Positions 22,924 through 32,590 are shown, counted from the first letter of the stretch. The stretch: DNA of 55,010 nucleotides from Pullichristensenella excrementipullorum (GCA_018713365.1 DVOU01000049.1:1-55010), one strand, 5' to 3'. Program-made: numbers and translations. The notes: a model not told the origin generated them from the sequence alone.

Positions 22924-25900
22924 ATGAGGACTTGGAGAAAGGCACTCAGCTTCATGGTCATGCTGGCCATGCTCGTCACGATGCTGCCCCCGGTGAGCAT
23001 CGCATCGGCGACGGAAACGGACACGACCGTCACGACGGTAGACACCACGCCGCAGACCGTCGAGGAAAAGGAAAAACAGACCGAAGACGGTAATGATGAT
23101 GAACCGGACAATGAACCCGGCAACGAACCGGGCAACGAACCGGGCAATGAACCCGGCAACGAGTCCAGTAACGGAAACAGCAACCAGACCGGCGGTGAGA
23201 CCGGCGGCGAGACCGGCGGCGAGACTGGCGGCGAGACCGGCGGCGAGACTGGCGGTGAGACCGGCGGTGAGACCGGCGGTGAAACTGGCGATGAAACCGG
23301 CGGTGAGACCGGCGGTGAGACCGGCGGTGAAACTGGCGGCGAGACTGGCGGTGAAACCGGCGGCGAGACTGGCGGTGAAACCGGCGGCGAGACCGGCGGC
23401 GAGACCGGCGGCGAGACCGGCGGCGAGACTGGCGGTGAAACCGGCGGCGAGACCGGCGGCGAGACCGGCGGCGAGACCGGCGGCGAGACCGGCGGTGAGA
23501 CCGGCGGCGAAGGCGACAGCGGCGACCCCGTCACTCCGCCAACGCCAAAGCTTGAAATTACCAATAAACCCACAGACGGCAAGGTGACCTATGGAGAAGA
23601 TTGGGTGCCTGAGGTCAAGGATGGTATCACTCTATTGACGAAGGGTACGCATTACGATGTTTACTACTCTACGGATGACCGCAACGCCGGAACGGAGGTC
23701 AAGGTCACCGTTAAGGGCAAAGAAGGCACTGCATACGAGAATCTGACGGCTGAAACGAGCTATACAATCATACAGTATGCAGATGAAGTAACCGTCACCA
23801 TCACGGGCAATAGCGCGTCCAAAGTCTTTACTGGCGACAAACAGTCTGTATCGGGATATACCGTCAAAGCCCCGGAGGAATTTGCGGACGAATTTTCTGT
23901 CAGAAATGTCACTCTGAAAAAGGACTACACGGCCGAAGTTTCGGGTACAAATGTCGGCGAATACACAATGGGACTGACGAGCGCCTCGTTTGAACACTCG
24001 AACACAAACTTCAGCAATGTGAAGTTTGACGTTACAGACGGCGTGCTTTCCATCACCCCCTTGAACGTCTTCCTTGTCGCAGGCAGCGATGATAAGCCTT
24101 TCGATGGTTTCCCGCTTACCTGCAATGATTACGCCGTCTACTGCGACACCAACAACTCGGGTACGTTGCCCGAGGACGCAGAATTGACATTCGACGCCAA
24201 TCCCAAGGATTTGCCCGGCGGAGCGAAGATCACTGCAACTGTCGGCGAAGAATCTGAAGTGATACTAGCTGGAAGCACAACAAACAACAAGATCATAGAA
24301 TATACCATCAATCCTGGCAACCCACAAAACTATTACGTAATAGAGAAAACGGGTACGCTCGAGGTGTTGTCGCAAGTGTACCAGATAACATTGAAACCCG
24401 AGAGCTGTACATACACCTACGACGGCGAGTCTCATAGCGTCGGCCTTGCATCCGCAACGCTCACGTATAAGGATAAGGATAACAAAATCACTGGCGTGAT
24501 TAAGCAGAATGATGCAGAAGGCACGAAGGTGACCTTTGAAGTGGGTGCGGGGACAGTATTCACGCTCACAACGAGTGAGATTTATGCAGAAGCAACCGAC
24601 GTCTGTTATAATCAGAACGTCGGTTCTGAGGACATTGAAATACAGGTGACCCTCAACGATAACAATGTGACAAAGAATTTTGTCCTCGAATCCTTCACCC
24701 CCGGCACTCTGACCATCAATCCTCGCCCGGTGACCATCACCGCGAACGACAACCCAAACGAAGTCTACGACGGCAAAGCCTACGACCCGAACCCGGATCC
24801 GACTACGGGCGGTTTTGAGCCTTATACCGTTTCGGCTGTTCCCTTCATAGAGGATAGCGGATTGGTTGAAGGCCACACAGTAAATGCGACCATCGAGGTC
24901 TGGACGGAGCCTGAGACAGAAGACGGGCAGAGCGTAAAACTCGAAGATGGAGCCATAAACGCAGGCACCTACAAGCTCAAGATCAACGAAGGCAATGTCA
25001 AGATCACCTCGGCTGACAACGTTGATGTCACTGCCAACTATGTTATCCAACTCGATGATGGCACTCTGACCATCAATCGCCGCCCGGTGAACATCAGCGT
25101 TGTTACACCCAGAGCGAAGGTCTACGACGGCAAAGCCTACGACCCGAACGCGAGTATAGAAGAAGGACAAGAAGAAGAACAAGAATCAAAGCTGCCTTTT
25201 ACCGTTTCGGCTGATCCAGACATAGCGGATAGCGGTTTGGTTGCAGACCACACAGTAAATGCGACCATCGAGGTCTGGACGGAGCCTGAGACAGAAGACG
25301 GGCAGAGCGTAAAACTCGAAGATGGAGCCATAAACGTAGGCACCTACAAGCTCAAGATCAACAACGACGAAAACGGGAAAAACAAGGTCAAGATCACCGA
25401 TGGCACCAATGATGTCACTGCTAACTATGTGATCACCCTCGGAGTCGGCACTCTGACCATTGATCCCCGCCCGGTGTACGTCTACGCCACCGGCAGCAAG
25501 AGCTTCGGCACGGTCGACCCGGTCGATGACGAGGGGAACCTCGTGCTCGAGATCAAGGATAATGTCACACAAAACGACGAGGAAAACGCCGGCATGGTCG
25601 ATGGAGAAAGCGTCAATGACGTGGTCTCCGGCGAGGACGGGGCGGAGAAGCGCCTCATCGACGTCGGCACGCTGACCCGCGCAAAAGGCGAACAGCCCGG
25701 CGAGTACGCGATCACGAGCGACAATGACGGGATCATGTCGGAAGAAGGACAGGTGCAGGGCAACTATACCGTCCACTTCCTGACCATGAATAAAGGTGAC
25801 GACGGCACGTCCACGGGCAGCTTCTTCACCATTACGAAAGACATGCCGTGGACAGTCCAATGGCTTGATGACGAGACGGGCGAAGGAGCGGACGAGACGG

Positions 25901-28149
25901 GCGAAGGGCCGATCAACAGCCACGATGTGCAGGCGGCCTTCTGCATCGTCCCGAACGAAGGCTTCGAGCTGTTGCCGGCGGAAGCGTTTGGCGAGGCGGT
26001 CACCGCTACCGTCACCGCCACCGCCCCGGAGAACGAATCGGCTGTGACGTGGGAATCCCTGCCCGACTTTGCAGATAAAGAAATGACATGGACGGATGAT
26101 GAGACCACCGGCCTTACCGCCACGTTCGGCATTCCCGACGTCAACTACAGCTTCGTGACGGGAGAGGGCGAAGACGCGACGACCTATGCGTGGACTTCCG
26201 GCCTGCCGGTGGGCACGGGGGTCACCGTAAAGGTCGCGTATAAGGAACAGGCGGCCGACGCGGAACCCGCTGATTCGCAGACCGCGGTGACGTCCGTCGT
26301 CCCCGTCAAGACGGAAATTGGCTTCAGCTATCCCGATAATGCGCACAAGGGCGACACTTTCATGGTGATGGACGCCAACGGCAGCGTCAAGCTGGCGCAG
26401 AATGCACACTACGTCTGCGATGAAGAAGTCATCAGCGTCACCATCAACGGCAGCGTCACCATTTACATGACTTACGGCAACCTCCGCGATACGGGGCTGA
26501 ACCTTGAAGCATTGAAGGCGCTCCTGGGCATCGCCGCGGAAGCCGCCTGGTGCAACCCGAATCCGGCGGAAGATCTGACGATCACCGCCGCTCTGGTCGA
26601 TTCCCTGAACCACGTGGCAGCCGCTGCCAACGGCAACGTCCGCTTCGACACGGGCGCTGTGAACACCACCCAGACCGTCGGCAACCGTCCCACCGAGGAG
26701 AGCATCGCGCTCAATATCGGCGAATCCGAACAGTTCGGCGCCCTGTCCGAGAACCCGGTGACGGGCACCTTCGGCGGCAGCATTCCCGTCATTACGGCGG
26801 CAGACGGCGTACCGACGTGGACCAATGTCGCCGCGTGGAAGGACACCCCCGCCGACCTGCCGCATTCCGGCGAGAGCTTCACCGTCACCTACACCGACTG
26901 GGTCGGCAATCCGGGCACCCACACCTTCAACGTCGTCCGCAGTCAGGCGGTCACAGACCTGAGCATCGCTGTGCAGCCGATGACGGACGGCACCGTGCCC
27001 AACGCCAGACTGACCTTCTCCGGCTCCGCGAACGTTTGGGAGGAGCTGATCCTCACCGTGGGCGGACGCACCTACACGCCGGACATGCTGCCGGGCAACG
27101 CCGTGTACGACAACAGCGCCAAGCGCTGGTCGTATTCCATCAACATCGCCGACATCGACGGCTTCCCCGTCGGCGAGGAGACGACCGTCACCATCGCCTA
27201 CGCGGATCTCAGCGGCGGCATGGACAGCATCACCATCACCTACAAGGATCACGTAGACGAGCCCGTCCTCGGCGGCGAGCCTCTTGCGGGCAGCCAGGTG
27301 ATCTGGGGCTTTGTCGAGCAGCAGACCACCGATGTGCAGATCGACGTCTACCGCGCCGCCACGGATTCGTGGGTGGCCGTGGATGTGGCGCATGGAAATG
27401 GCTACTTCAGCAGCGAGTTGCTCGATGAGCCGCTGGCTGAGGGCGACATGGTCCGCATCGCGGTGCAGGATTTCTGCGGCAACAATGCCAGCGTCGAGTT
27501 CCCCGTGGTGACGGAACTGAGCCAGCCGGCCTTTGCCGAACTGCTCGGCGCCAGCATCACCGGCGAAGTGGGCGGCGAAATGCTCCACCGCTTCGCGACC
27601 CCCATCGACCTTGCGGAGCTGAACGCGCGCGAGGACAAGTCCATCACCGTGCCGATCCTTGCCTACAAGGGCATCGACATCGGCACCGTGACGGCGACGC
27701 TCACCCCGCAGGGCCGCGTCGAGGTCACCTACGATATTGGCCTGACGAGCGTGCTGGCCGGGAACGCGCAGGCGCGCGTGCATGTCTTCGCGGATGAGCC
27801 GACCATCGCCGACATCGTCAACGCCACCATGACCGTGGCGGCGGATGACCTCAACGCCGCGAGCAGCGGCATGCTGACCAGCGTTGATGTCGCCGCCTAC
27901 CAGACGGAGAACGGCTATGCCGGCACCCTCTGGCTCTGCGCCCAGTTCGACATCGACATGGACGAAGAAGTGTACTGCAATACCGTCAATTACAGCATCG
28001 ACGGCTTCTACCGCATGCTGCCCGATGAGATGATGACGGAGGAACTGACCGGCGTCGTCCGGGACGACAGCGTCATCACCTACTACGTCGACAACGCCAG
28101 CTACTACAAGCTTTACAGAGAGTTCACCAACAGATCCAACATGAACTGA
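22924..28149 (+). CDS. Large secreted MBG-repeat protein with (GGET) low-complexity region
   Basis: A 1741-residue exported protein. Signal peptide at residues 1-28 (ending ASA-TETD), acidic linker with NEPG repeats (about 60-80), then 26 tandem GGET-type units (residues 90-196). A series of MBG-type beta modules follows (RPVTITANDNPNEVYDGKAYDP and similar), up to about residue 860; the C-terminal half has further Ig-like modules (DWVGNPGTHTFNVVR, ADLSGGMDSITITYKD). It has no LPXTG motif, no C-terminal membrane helix and no enzyme domain. Two MBG modules share almost identical DNA. The start at 22924 is set by GGAGG eight bases upstream and by the signal peptide. It lies inside the T7SS locus and is probably a surface or adhesive component; secretion looks Sec-dependent. 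Confidence 0.85.
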   Translation: MRTWRKALSFMVMLAMLVTMLPPVSIASATETDTTVTTVDTTPQTVEEKEKQTEDGNDDEPDNEPGNEPGNEPGNEPGNESSNGNSNQTGGETGGETGGETGGETGGETGGETGGETGGETGDETGGETGGETGGETGGETGGETGGETGGETGGETGGETGGETGGETGGETGGETGGETGGETGGETGGETGGEGDSGDPVTPPTPKLEITNKPTDGKVTYGEDWVPEVKDGITLLTKGTHYDVYYSTDDRNAGTEVKVTVKGKEGTAYENLTAETSYTIIQYADEVTVTITGNSASKVFTGDKQSVSGYTVKAPEEFADEFSVRNVTLKKDYTAEVSGTNVGEYTMGLTSASFEHSNTNFSNVKFDVTDGVLSITPLNVFLVAGSDDKPFDGFPLTCNDYAVYCDTNNSGTLPEDAELTFDANPKDLPGGAKITATVGEESEVILAGSTTNNKIIEYTINPGNPQNYYVIEKTGTLEVLSQVYQITLKPESCTYTYDGESHSVGLASATLTYKDKDNKITGVIKQNDAEGTKVTFEVGAGTVFTLTTSEIYAEATDVCYNQNVGSEDIEIQVTLNDNNVTKNFVLESFTPGTLTINPRPVTITANDNPNEVYDGKAYDPNPDPTTGGFEPYTVSAVPFIEDSGLVEGHTVNATIEVWTEPETEDGQSVKLEDGAINAGTYKLKINEGNVKITSADNVDVTANYVIQLDDGTLTINRRPVNISVVTPRAKVYDGKAYDPNASIEEGQEEEQESKLPFTVSADPDIADSGLVADHTVNATIEVWTEPETEDGQSVKLEDGAINVGTYKLKINNDENGKNKVKITDGTNDVTANYVITLGVGTLTIDPRPVYVYATGSKSFGTVDPVDDEGNLVLEIKDNVTQNDEENAGMVDGESVNDVVSGEDGAEKRLIDVGTLTRAKGEQPGEYAITSDNDGIMSEEGQVQGNYTVHFLTMNKGDDGTSTGSFFTITKDMPWTVQWLDDETGEGADETGEGPINSHDVQAAFCIVPNEGFELLPAEAFGEAVTATVTATAPENESAVTWESLPDFADKEMTWTDDETTGLTATFGIPDVNYSFVTGEGEDATTYAWTSGLPVGTGVTVKVAYKEQAADAEPADSQTAVTSVVPVKTEIGFSYPDNAHKGDTFMVMDANGSVKLAQNAHYVCDEEVISVTINGSVTIYMTYGNLRDTGLNLEALKALLGIAAEAAWCNPNPAEDLTITAALVDSLNHVAAAANGNVRFDTGAVNTTQTVGNRPTEESIALNIGESEQFGALSENPVTGTFGGSIPVITAADGVPTWTNVAAWKDTPADLPHSGESFTVTYTDWVGNPGTHTFNVVRSQAVTDLSIAVQPMTDGTVPNARLTFSGSANVWEELILTVGGRTYTPDMLPGNAVYDNSAKRWSYSINIADIDGFPVGEETTVTIAYADLSGGMDSITITYKDHVDEPVLGGEPLAGSQVIWGFVEQQTTDVQIDVYRAATDSWVAVDVAHGNGYFSSELLDEPLAEGDMVRIAVQDFCGNNASVEFPVVTELSQPAFAELLGASITGEVGGEMLHRFATPIDLAELNAREDKSITVPILAYKGIDIGTVTATLTPQGRVEVTYDIGLTSVLAGNAQARVHVFADEPTIADIVNATMTVAADDLNAASSGMLTSVDVAAYQTENGYAGTLWLCAQFDIDMDEEVYCNTVNYSIDGFYRMLPDEMMTEELTGVVRDDSVITYYVDNASYYKLYREFTNRSNMN
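23191..23511 (+). repeat. 12-base minisatellite encoding GGET units
   Basis: About 26.7 units of a 12-base repeat with consensus GGCGGYGARACY, encoding Gly-Gly-Glu-Thr; one unit reads GDET. Synonymous differences between units (GGC/GGT, GAG/GAA, ACC/ACT) are mixed, but a run of identical units lies near 23386-23430. It is in frame, so unit number changes would only change the length of the linker. Confidence 0.95.
24874..24987 (+). repeat. Internal duplication in the MBG gene, copy 1
   Basis: This 114-base segment recurs at 25249-25362 with one mismatch (GCAGGC against GTAGGC). The copies are 375 bases apart, one MBG unit of 125 codons. The wider units also share the phrase YDGKAYDPN. Confidence 0.9.
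25249..25362 (+). repeat. Internal duplication in the MBG gene, copy 2
   Basis: Second copy of the 114-base segment at 24874-24987. Near identity at the DNA level points to recent tandem duplication or gene conversion of one MBG module. Confidence 0.9.
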
Positions 28150-28159
28150 CCCACTTTTC

Positions 28160-28193
28160 GCGGTCATGCCCGCTTTCGGGTGGGCATGACCGC
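28160..28193 (+). terminator. Strong hairpin after the MBG gene (no T-tract)
   Basis: Perfect 12-base stem GCGGTCATGCCC (28160-28171) / GGGCATGACCGC (28182-28193) with a ten-base loop, 10 bases after the stop. No run of T follows, so it may be a partial terminator or an mRNA-processing or stabilising element. Confidence 0.5.
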
Positions 28194-28212
28194 TCCGCAG
28201 GAGCGATGAACC

Positions 28213-29667
28213 ATGCCGGCAAACAGCAAGCCACGGCCCGCCGCACCCCGTCGCAGCGAAGATCCACGCGCGCGCATACCAACGCGGCCCCCTCGCGCAC
28301 CGGGATGCCCGACGCGCCACCATTCGGAAAGGGCTGAGCGCGCGGCGCGCCTTCAACGCCAAAGAGCGCGGCGCAGAAGGAAGCGCATCGCCAGAGCGGT
28401 GCTGCTTCTGCTTCTGTTGCTGATCGTCGTCATGGCCATTGCCCTGCTGTACGAGCCGGAGAAGCGGAGCGCGCCCCGTCCCGCCGCCCCCAGCGCGACG
28501 CCGACCGAAGTCGCAACGCAAACGACAGAGGGGACAGCGCTGCCCGTTCAGGCGACAGCTATCGCGGCGGCGCCAACGGAAAAACAGACCGAAGTTTCGG
28601 TTCAAACCGCTCCGACGACGCCGAGCGCGACAATGCCCGCAACGCAGGCCGCGCCCACGGCGACGCCGATGCTGACGGCAACGCCAGCGCCTACGGAGGA
28701 AAGCCCCGTTTCCGCGCCGGCGCAGACGCCTGCACAGGCGATGGCCGGGGGACAGACTTCGGTCGCTACCCAAGTGCCCACCGCAGCGGCGCAGACAGCC
28801 GTTCCGACCGCGCCGGCATCCGGCGGACCCATGCCCACCGCGCAGCCGACCGCCCTCGAGCTTGCCATCCGCCAGCACATGGGCGCTAAGGCCGTCATCG
28901 ACGCCTCGGAGGAGAACAGCACCTGGGTGCAGGATGGCAGCGCGCGCGTCATCGGCGAAAACGACGCCGGTCAGTGCGACACCGGCGACTGGACGAACAT
29001 CGTCGCCGTCGCCCTCGGCACCGACCATGTCGTGGGGCTGACCGCGGAGGGCGAACTGCGCTTTGCCGGCGATGATTCCCACGGCCAGTGCGACCTTGTG
29101 CCGGAAGGCAAAGTCGTCTCCATCGCCACCTCCGCCCGCGCCACCTTCGCGGTGCTGGAGGACGGGCGCGTGCAGATGAGCGGCAATGCCGTCATCACCC
29201 CCTTCGATCTTGCCGGAGAGACAAATGTCGCCGCCATTGCCGCCAGCGACAGCCACGTGGTACTGCTGCGGCGCGATGGCACCCTCGCCGCCTATGGAAG
29301 CAACGCCGCCGGGGCCTGCGAGGTGGACGCCTGGCGCGACATCGTCATGGTCGATTGCGGTTACAATGCCACCATCGCCCTCGATGCCGATGGCAAGGTG
29401 CATGTCGCCGGAAACACCAATTACGGCCAGAACGCGCTCAATGGCGCTGAAAACGCCGTCAGCGTGGCCGCAGGGGGCAACTTCTGTCTGGCCGTTTTTG
29501 CCGATGGCAGCGTGCGCGCCGCCGGCTCCAACGGCAGCGGGCAGTGCGACGTGGGCGAATGGAGCGATGTGCAGGCCGTCGCCTGCGGCTACATGCACGC
29601 CATCGCCCTTACCGGGGACGGCGCGCGCCTCTACGCGGGCTCCAACGGATATGGGCAACAGGAATAG
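28213..29667 (+). CDS. Membrane-anchored RCC1-like beta-propeller protein
   Basis: A 484-residue single-pass protein. A very basic Arg/Pro-rich cytosolic N-terminus (residues 1-58) precedes a membrane helix (59-81), a Thr/Ala/Pro-rich linker (82-215) and an outer domain of RCC1/BLIP-II-type repeats (216-484). The repeats are marked by recurring phrases such as VVGLTAEGELRFAGDDSHGQCD, VVLLRRDGTLAAYGSN and AIALTGDGARLYAGSNGYGQ. RCC1 propellers mediate protein-protein contact; no catalytic residues are expected. It sits between the MBG gene and the VWA-FHA gene, with hairpins on both sides. A role as an outer binding scaffold of the secretion system is inference. GGAGCGATG lies before the ATG. 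Confidence 0.82.
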   Translation: MPANSKPRPAAPRRSEDPRARIPTRPPRAPGCPTRHHSERAERAARLQRQRARRRRKRIARAVLLLLLLLIVVMAIALLYEPEKRSAPRPAAPSATPTEVATQTTEGTALPVQATAIAAAPTEKQTEVSVQTAPTTPSATMPATQAAPTATPMLTATPAPTEESPVSAPAQTPAQAMAGGQTSVATQVPTAAAQTAVPTAPASGGPMPTAQPTALELAIRQHMGAKAVIDASEENSTWVQDGSARVIGENDAGQCDTGDWTNIVAVALGTDHVVGLTAEGELRFAGDDSHGQCDLVPEGKVVSIATSARATFAVLEDGRVQMSGNAVITPFDLAGETNVAAIAASDSHVVLLRRDGTLAAYGSNAAGACEVDAWRDIVMVDCGYNATIALDADGKVHVAGNTNYGQNALNGAENAVSVAAGGNFCLAVFADGSVRAAGSNGSGQCDVGEWSDVQAVACGYMHAIALTGDGARLYAGSNGYGQQE

Positions 29668-29671
29668 ACGG

Positions 29672-29689
29672 GCGGGGCGAACGCCCCGC
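29672..29689 (+). other. Intercistronic GC-rich hairpin
   Basis: GCGGGGCG (29672-29679) and CGCCCCGC (29682-29689) form a perfect eight-base stem around AA, five bases after the RCC1 gene. No T-tract follows. Confidence 0.5.
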
Positions 29690-29785
29690 TCCCGACGCTG
29701 AACCCCGGGAAGTTTCCGGTGCTGAGCGATGGGAACAAAACGGCGGCGCGCCGCCGAAGAAGTACGCATGAGGAGAGGTTTGTCG

Positions 29786-32590
29786 ATGAAACGAATGTTG
29801 ATCGTGGCCACAGCGCTCATACTTGCCCTGACGGCGCTTGTGCCGGTCGGTTTCGCCGCCGGCCCGGTCAGTTCCGTCAAGCTCAATCAGGTGCAGCAGC
29901 GCGACGACGAGCTGACCATGTACGTCAGCCTTGCCGACGCCGCCGGCGAGCCGGTGACCGGCAGCTTTGCGCGGGAGCAGTTCGACATCGCCATGGACGG
30001 GATGACGCTCCCGGTCGACAGCGTGGAGCCGTTTGACCCGCAGACGCAGGGCATCCACTACGTCTTCAGCATCGACGTCTCCCTGACGGTGACCGACGCC
30101 ATGATGGAGAACGTGCGCGAGGCGCTGACGTCCTTTGTGGACGATTTCGGCCCGCACGACACCGCTACCATCCTCACCTTCGGCACGGTGGTGACGCAGC
30201 GCGTGGTCAACAGCGGCGATCGCGTGCAACTCTACGAGGCGATCAAGCAGCTCGACCGCACGGACAACGATACCGCCCTCTACGGCGGCACGGTCGCCGC
30301 GGTGCGTCTGGCGGCGCAGAGCGGCGGGCGCAGCGCCGTCATCATCTTCACCGACGGCGAGGACGATTCCGTGGGCGAGATGACCGCCTTTACCGAGGAG
30401 AGCATCTACGACGAAGTGACCGCCGCGCAGGTGCCGCTCTACTGCATCGGCATGAACGACAAGACCGTCAACGAGGAGAGCCTCGTCAGCCTCGCGCAGG
30501 CCACCGGCGGCGACCGCTTTGTCATCCCCTCGGAGCAGAACGCCGAGGCGCTTGGCGACATACGCGATGTGCTGCGCGGCGCCATCGTGCTGCGCACGTC
30601 CCTGGTCAACACGGAGGGGCGCGCCGGTTTTGTCGAGCCCAGCACCTTCAAGGTGGGCTTTCAGCCGGAGAACGGCTCCTTCCTCGTCAGCAATGAGCTG
30701 CAACAGAACATCAACTGGAAAAACGTGCCCACGCCCACGCCCGTGCCCACGCCCGAGATCGTTCCCGAGATCGCGCTGGAGCTGGATTCGCAGAGCGTGA
30801 CCTACGCGCAGGATGGCCGCACGACCATCACCGGCGCGGTCATCGTCGAGCAGGGCGAAGTGGATGGCAACGATCTTTCCATCACCGTCAATGGCGAGCC
30901 CTGGCGGCTGACCTCGCTGATGCGCAACGGCCCCGGCTTTACCTTTGCCGCCGAGGGCCTCATCTCCAGCGACGCCACCGAACTTGTCATACAGGCGGAG
31001 ATCACCAGCCAGAACATCGCCTCGCGCATCCAGCGCCTGCCGGTGGTCGTCCCCACGGCCACGCCCGCGCCCTCGGTCACGCCCGCGCCCATGCTCACCG
31101 TTGAATTGGACGACGCCGGGACCGAGATCCTCTTCATCCCCGGCCAGACCATCGAGGTCACGGGCGTCATCAACGTGCAGGGCGCCATCGACGCCACGCG
31201 CCTGCGCGTCTATATCAACGGCGCTCTGTGTGAAGGCGCGCAGGTAACGCCCCTCAACGCCAGCCAGTACCAGTTTACCGCGCCCTACACCTCGGAGGAT
31301 GCGGGCCTTGGCGAGCTGAACGTGCAGATACAGGCCGAGGGCCAGCAGCTTTCCTCGCGCATGCAGCGCCTCACGCTCGTCACGCCTTCGCCGACGCCGG
31401 CCCCCGTGCTGGAACTCACCCTCACAGACGCCAGCGTCACCTATATGCAGGGCGAGCCGGTCACGGTGCGCGGCCGCATCGAGGTCGCCTCCGGCGAGGT
31501 CTCCGCGGAGGACCTGACGCTGTACATCAATGCCGTCAAGGTGGATATGACCCCGGAGGACGCCGGCAACGGCATCTACAACTTTGCCGTGGAATATCAG
31601 CCCAGTCAGGACATGACGCAGATCGACGTGCGCGCGCGCCTTGGCAGCGATACCGCGGTCAGCTCCAATACGGAGAAGCTGCCCATCATCATCCCCACGC
31701 CGTCGCCCACCCCGAAGCCGACGCCGCGCCCGGAGGTGGCCCCGGTCACGCCGTCGCCCGCGCCGACCCCCGTTCCCGCCACGCCCACGCCCGCGCCCAC
31801 GCCCGCGCCGGGCATCATAGCGCGCGCAAAGGCGATCGCGCAGGGCATGATCGACGATGGCACCATCTGGTATGCGGCCGGCGCGCTCGTGCTGCTGATC
31901 GCCATCATCGCGCTGGCCATCGTCTTTGGCATCCGCTCCGCGCGCAAAAAGCGCAAGCTCATCATCCCGGAGCCCAACAGCAACTTCGATACCGCGGGCG
32001 GCAGGGAAGGAGAGGACGATCAGGCGACCATTCGCGGCGACGCTGGCGGCGAACCGACGCTCCCGGACGACATGGGGATCGACGGCACCTTTGCCAACGT
32101 ACCCTCCGAGGGAGACGGCAGCGGCACCATCAACATCCAACAGGCGGAAGACCAGAACTACGGCACGTTCCATGTAGACGGCGAGGAGGAGACCGGCGGT
32201 ACCATGCGCATCGACGAAGCCGAGGAGGATTTCGGCGGCACCATGCGCATCGAGGACGAGCGCTATATCGACATCGCCCTTGACGAGAGCTATCGCGGTC
32301 AGGAGCGCGGCGCGCACGATATAAGGGTCTTTGCCGATCAGGAATTTATCGTCGGGCGCGGAAAGAACAATGAGGATATCGTCATCGACGATCAGACCGT
32401 GTCCAGCCCGCATCTGGCCATCGTTTACGACGGCATGGACGTCTATGTCCGCGATATGGGCTCCACCAACGGCTCGAAGTACGCCGGTGAGAAGCTCGTG
32501 CCGCAGGAGTTGCAGCGCATCCACAGCGGCGACAGCGTCACCGTCGGCTATACGAAGCTGACCTTCACCTTCACCATTCCCGAGGAATAA
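29786..32590 (+). CDS. VWA-domain membrane protein with three Ig-like modules and cytosolic FHA domain
   Basis: A 934-residue single-pass protein. After a signal peptide (residues 1-25) comes a von Willebrand A domain (about 90-265) with a MIDAS-like D97VSLT101 (Thr where the second Ser is usual) and FTDGEDD around 190. Three Ig-like modules of about 95 residues follow, separated by PTPTPVPTP-type linkers. A membrane helix (about 694-716) leads to an acidic cytosolic stretch with several T-containing repeats (GGTMRIDEAEEDFGGTMRIEDE) and a C-terminal FHA domain (about 845-930: VGRGKN, SSPH, STNGS). The acidic GGTMRI repeats could be kinase targets. The start at 29786 has GAGGAGAGG eight bases upstream; the frame extends further up without a better site. 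It probably links outer and inner parts of the machine. Confidence 0.85.
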   Translation: MKRMLIVATALILALTALVPVGFAAGPVSSVKLNQVQQRDDELTMYVSLADAAGEPVTGSFAREQFDIAMDGMTLPVDSVEPFDPQTQGIHYVFSIDVSLTVTDAMMENVREALTSFVDDFGPHDTATILTFGTVVTQRVVNSGDRVQLYEAIKQLDRTDNDTALYGGTVAAVRLAAQSGGRSAVIIFTDGEDDSVGEMTAFTEESIYDEVTAAQVPLYCIGMNDKTVNEESLVSLAQATGGDRFVIPSEQNAEALGDIRDVLRGAIVLRTSLVNTEGRAGFVEPSTFKVGFQPENGSFLVSNELQQNINWKNVPTPTPVPTPEIVPEIALELDSQSVTYAQDGRTTITGAVIVEQGEVDGNDLSITVNGEPWRLTSLMRNGPGFTFAAEGLISSDATELVIQAEITSQNIASRIQRLPVVVPTATPAPSVTPAPMLTVELDDAGTEILFIPGQTIEVTGVINVQGAIDATRLRVYINGALCEGAQVTPLNASQYQFTAPYTSEDAGLGELNVQIQAEGQQLSSRMQRLTLVTPSPTPAPVLELTLTDASVTYMQGEPVTVRGRIEVASGEVSAEDLTLYINAVKVDMTPEDAGNGIYNFAVEYQPSQDMTQIDVRARLGSDTAVSSNTEKLPIIIPTPSPTPKPTPRPEVAPVTPSPAPTPVPATPTPAPTPAPGIIARAKAIAQGMIDDGTIWYAAGALVLLIAIIALAIVFGIRSARKKRKLIIPEPNSNFDTAGGREGEDDQATIRGDAGGEPTLPDDMGIDGTFANVPSEGDGSGTINIQQAEDQNYGTFHVDGEEETGGTMRIDEAEEDFGGTMRIEDERYIDIALDESYRGQERGAHDIRVFADQEFIVGRGKNNEDIVIDDQTVSSPHLAIVYDGMDVYVRDMGSTNGSKYAGEKLVPQELQRIHSGDSVTVGYTKLTFTFTIPEE

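Noticed and set aside
23191..23511. Regularly spaced short repeats, considered as a CRISPR array
   Set aside because: The units are 12 bases, directly joined without spacers, in frame within a gene, and no cas genes are near.
22917..23582. Minus-strand frame rich in SPPV repeats, at first sight a cell-wall Pro-rich protein
   Set aside because: It is only the reverse reading of the GGET minisatellite, with no start signal or flanking domain.
25186..29886. Open frame of 1566 codons on the minus strand across the MBG and RCC1 genes
   Set aside because: No start signals, no domain, and it runs through several plus-strand genes and an intergenic hairpin.
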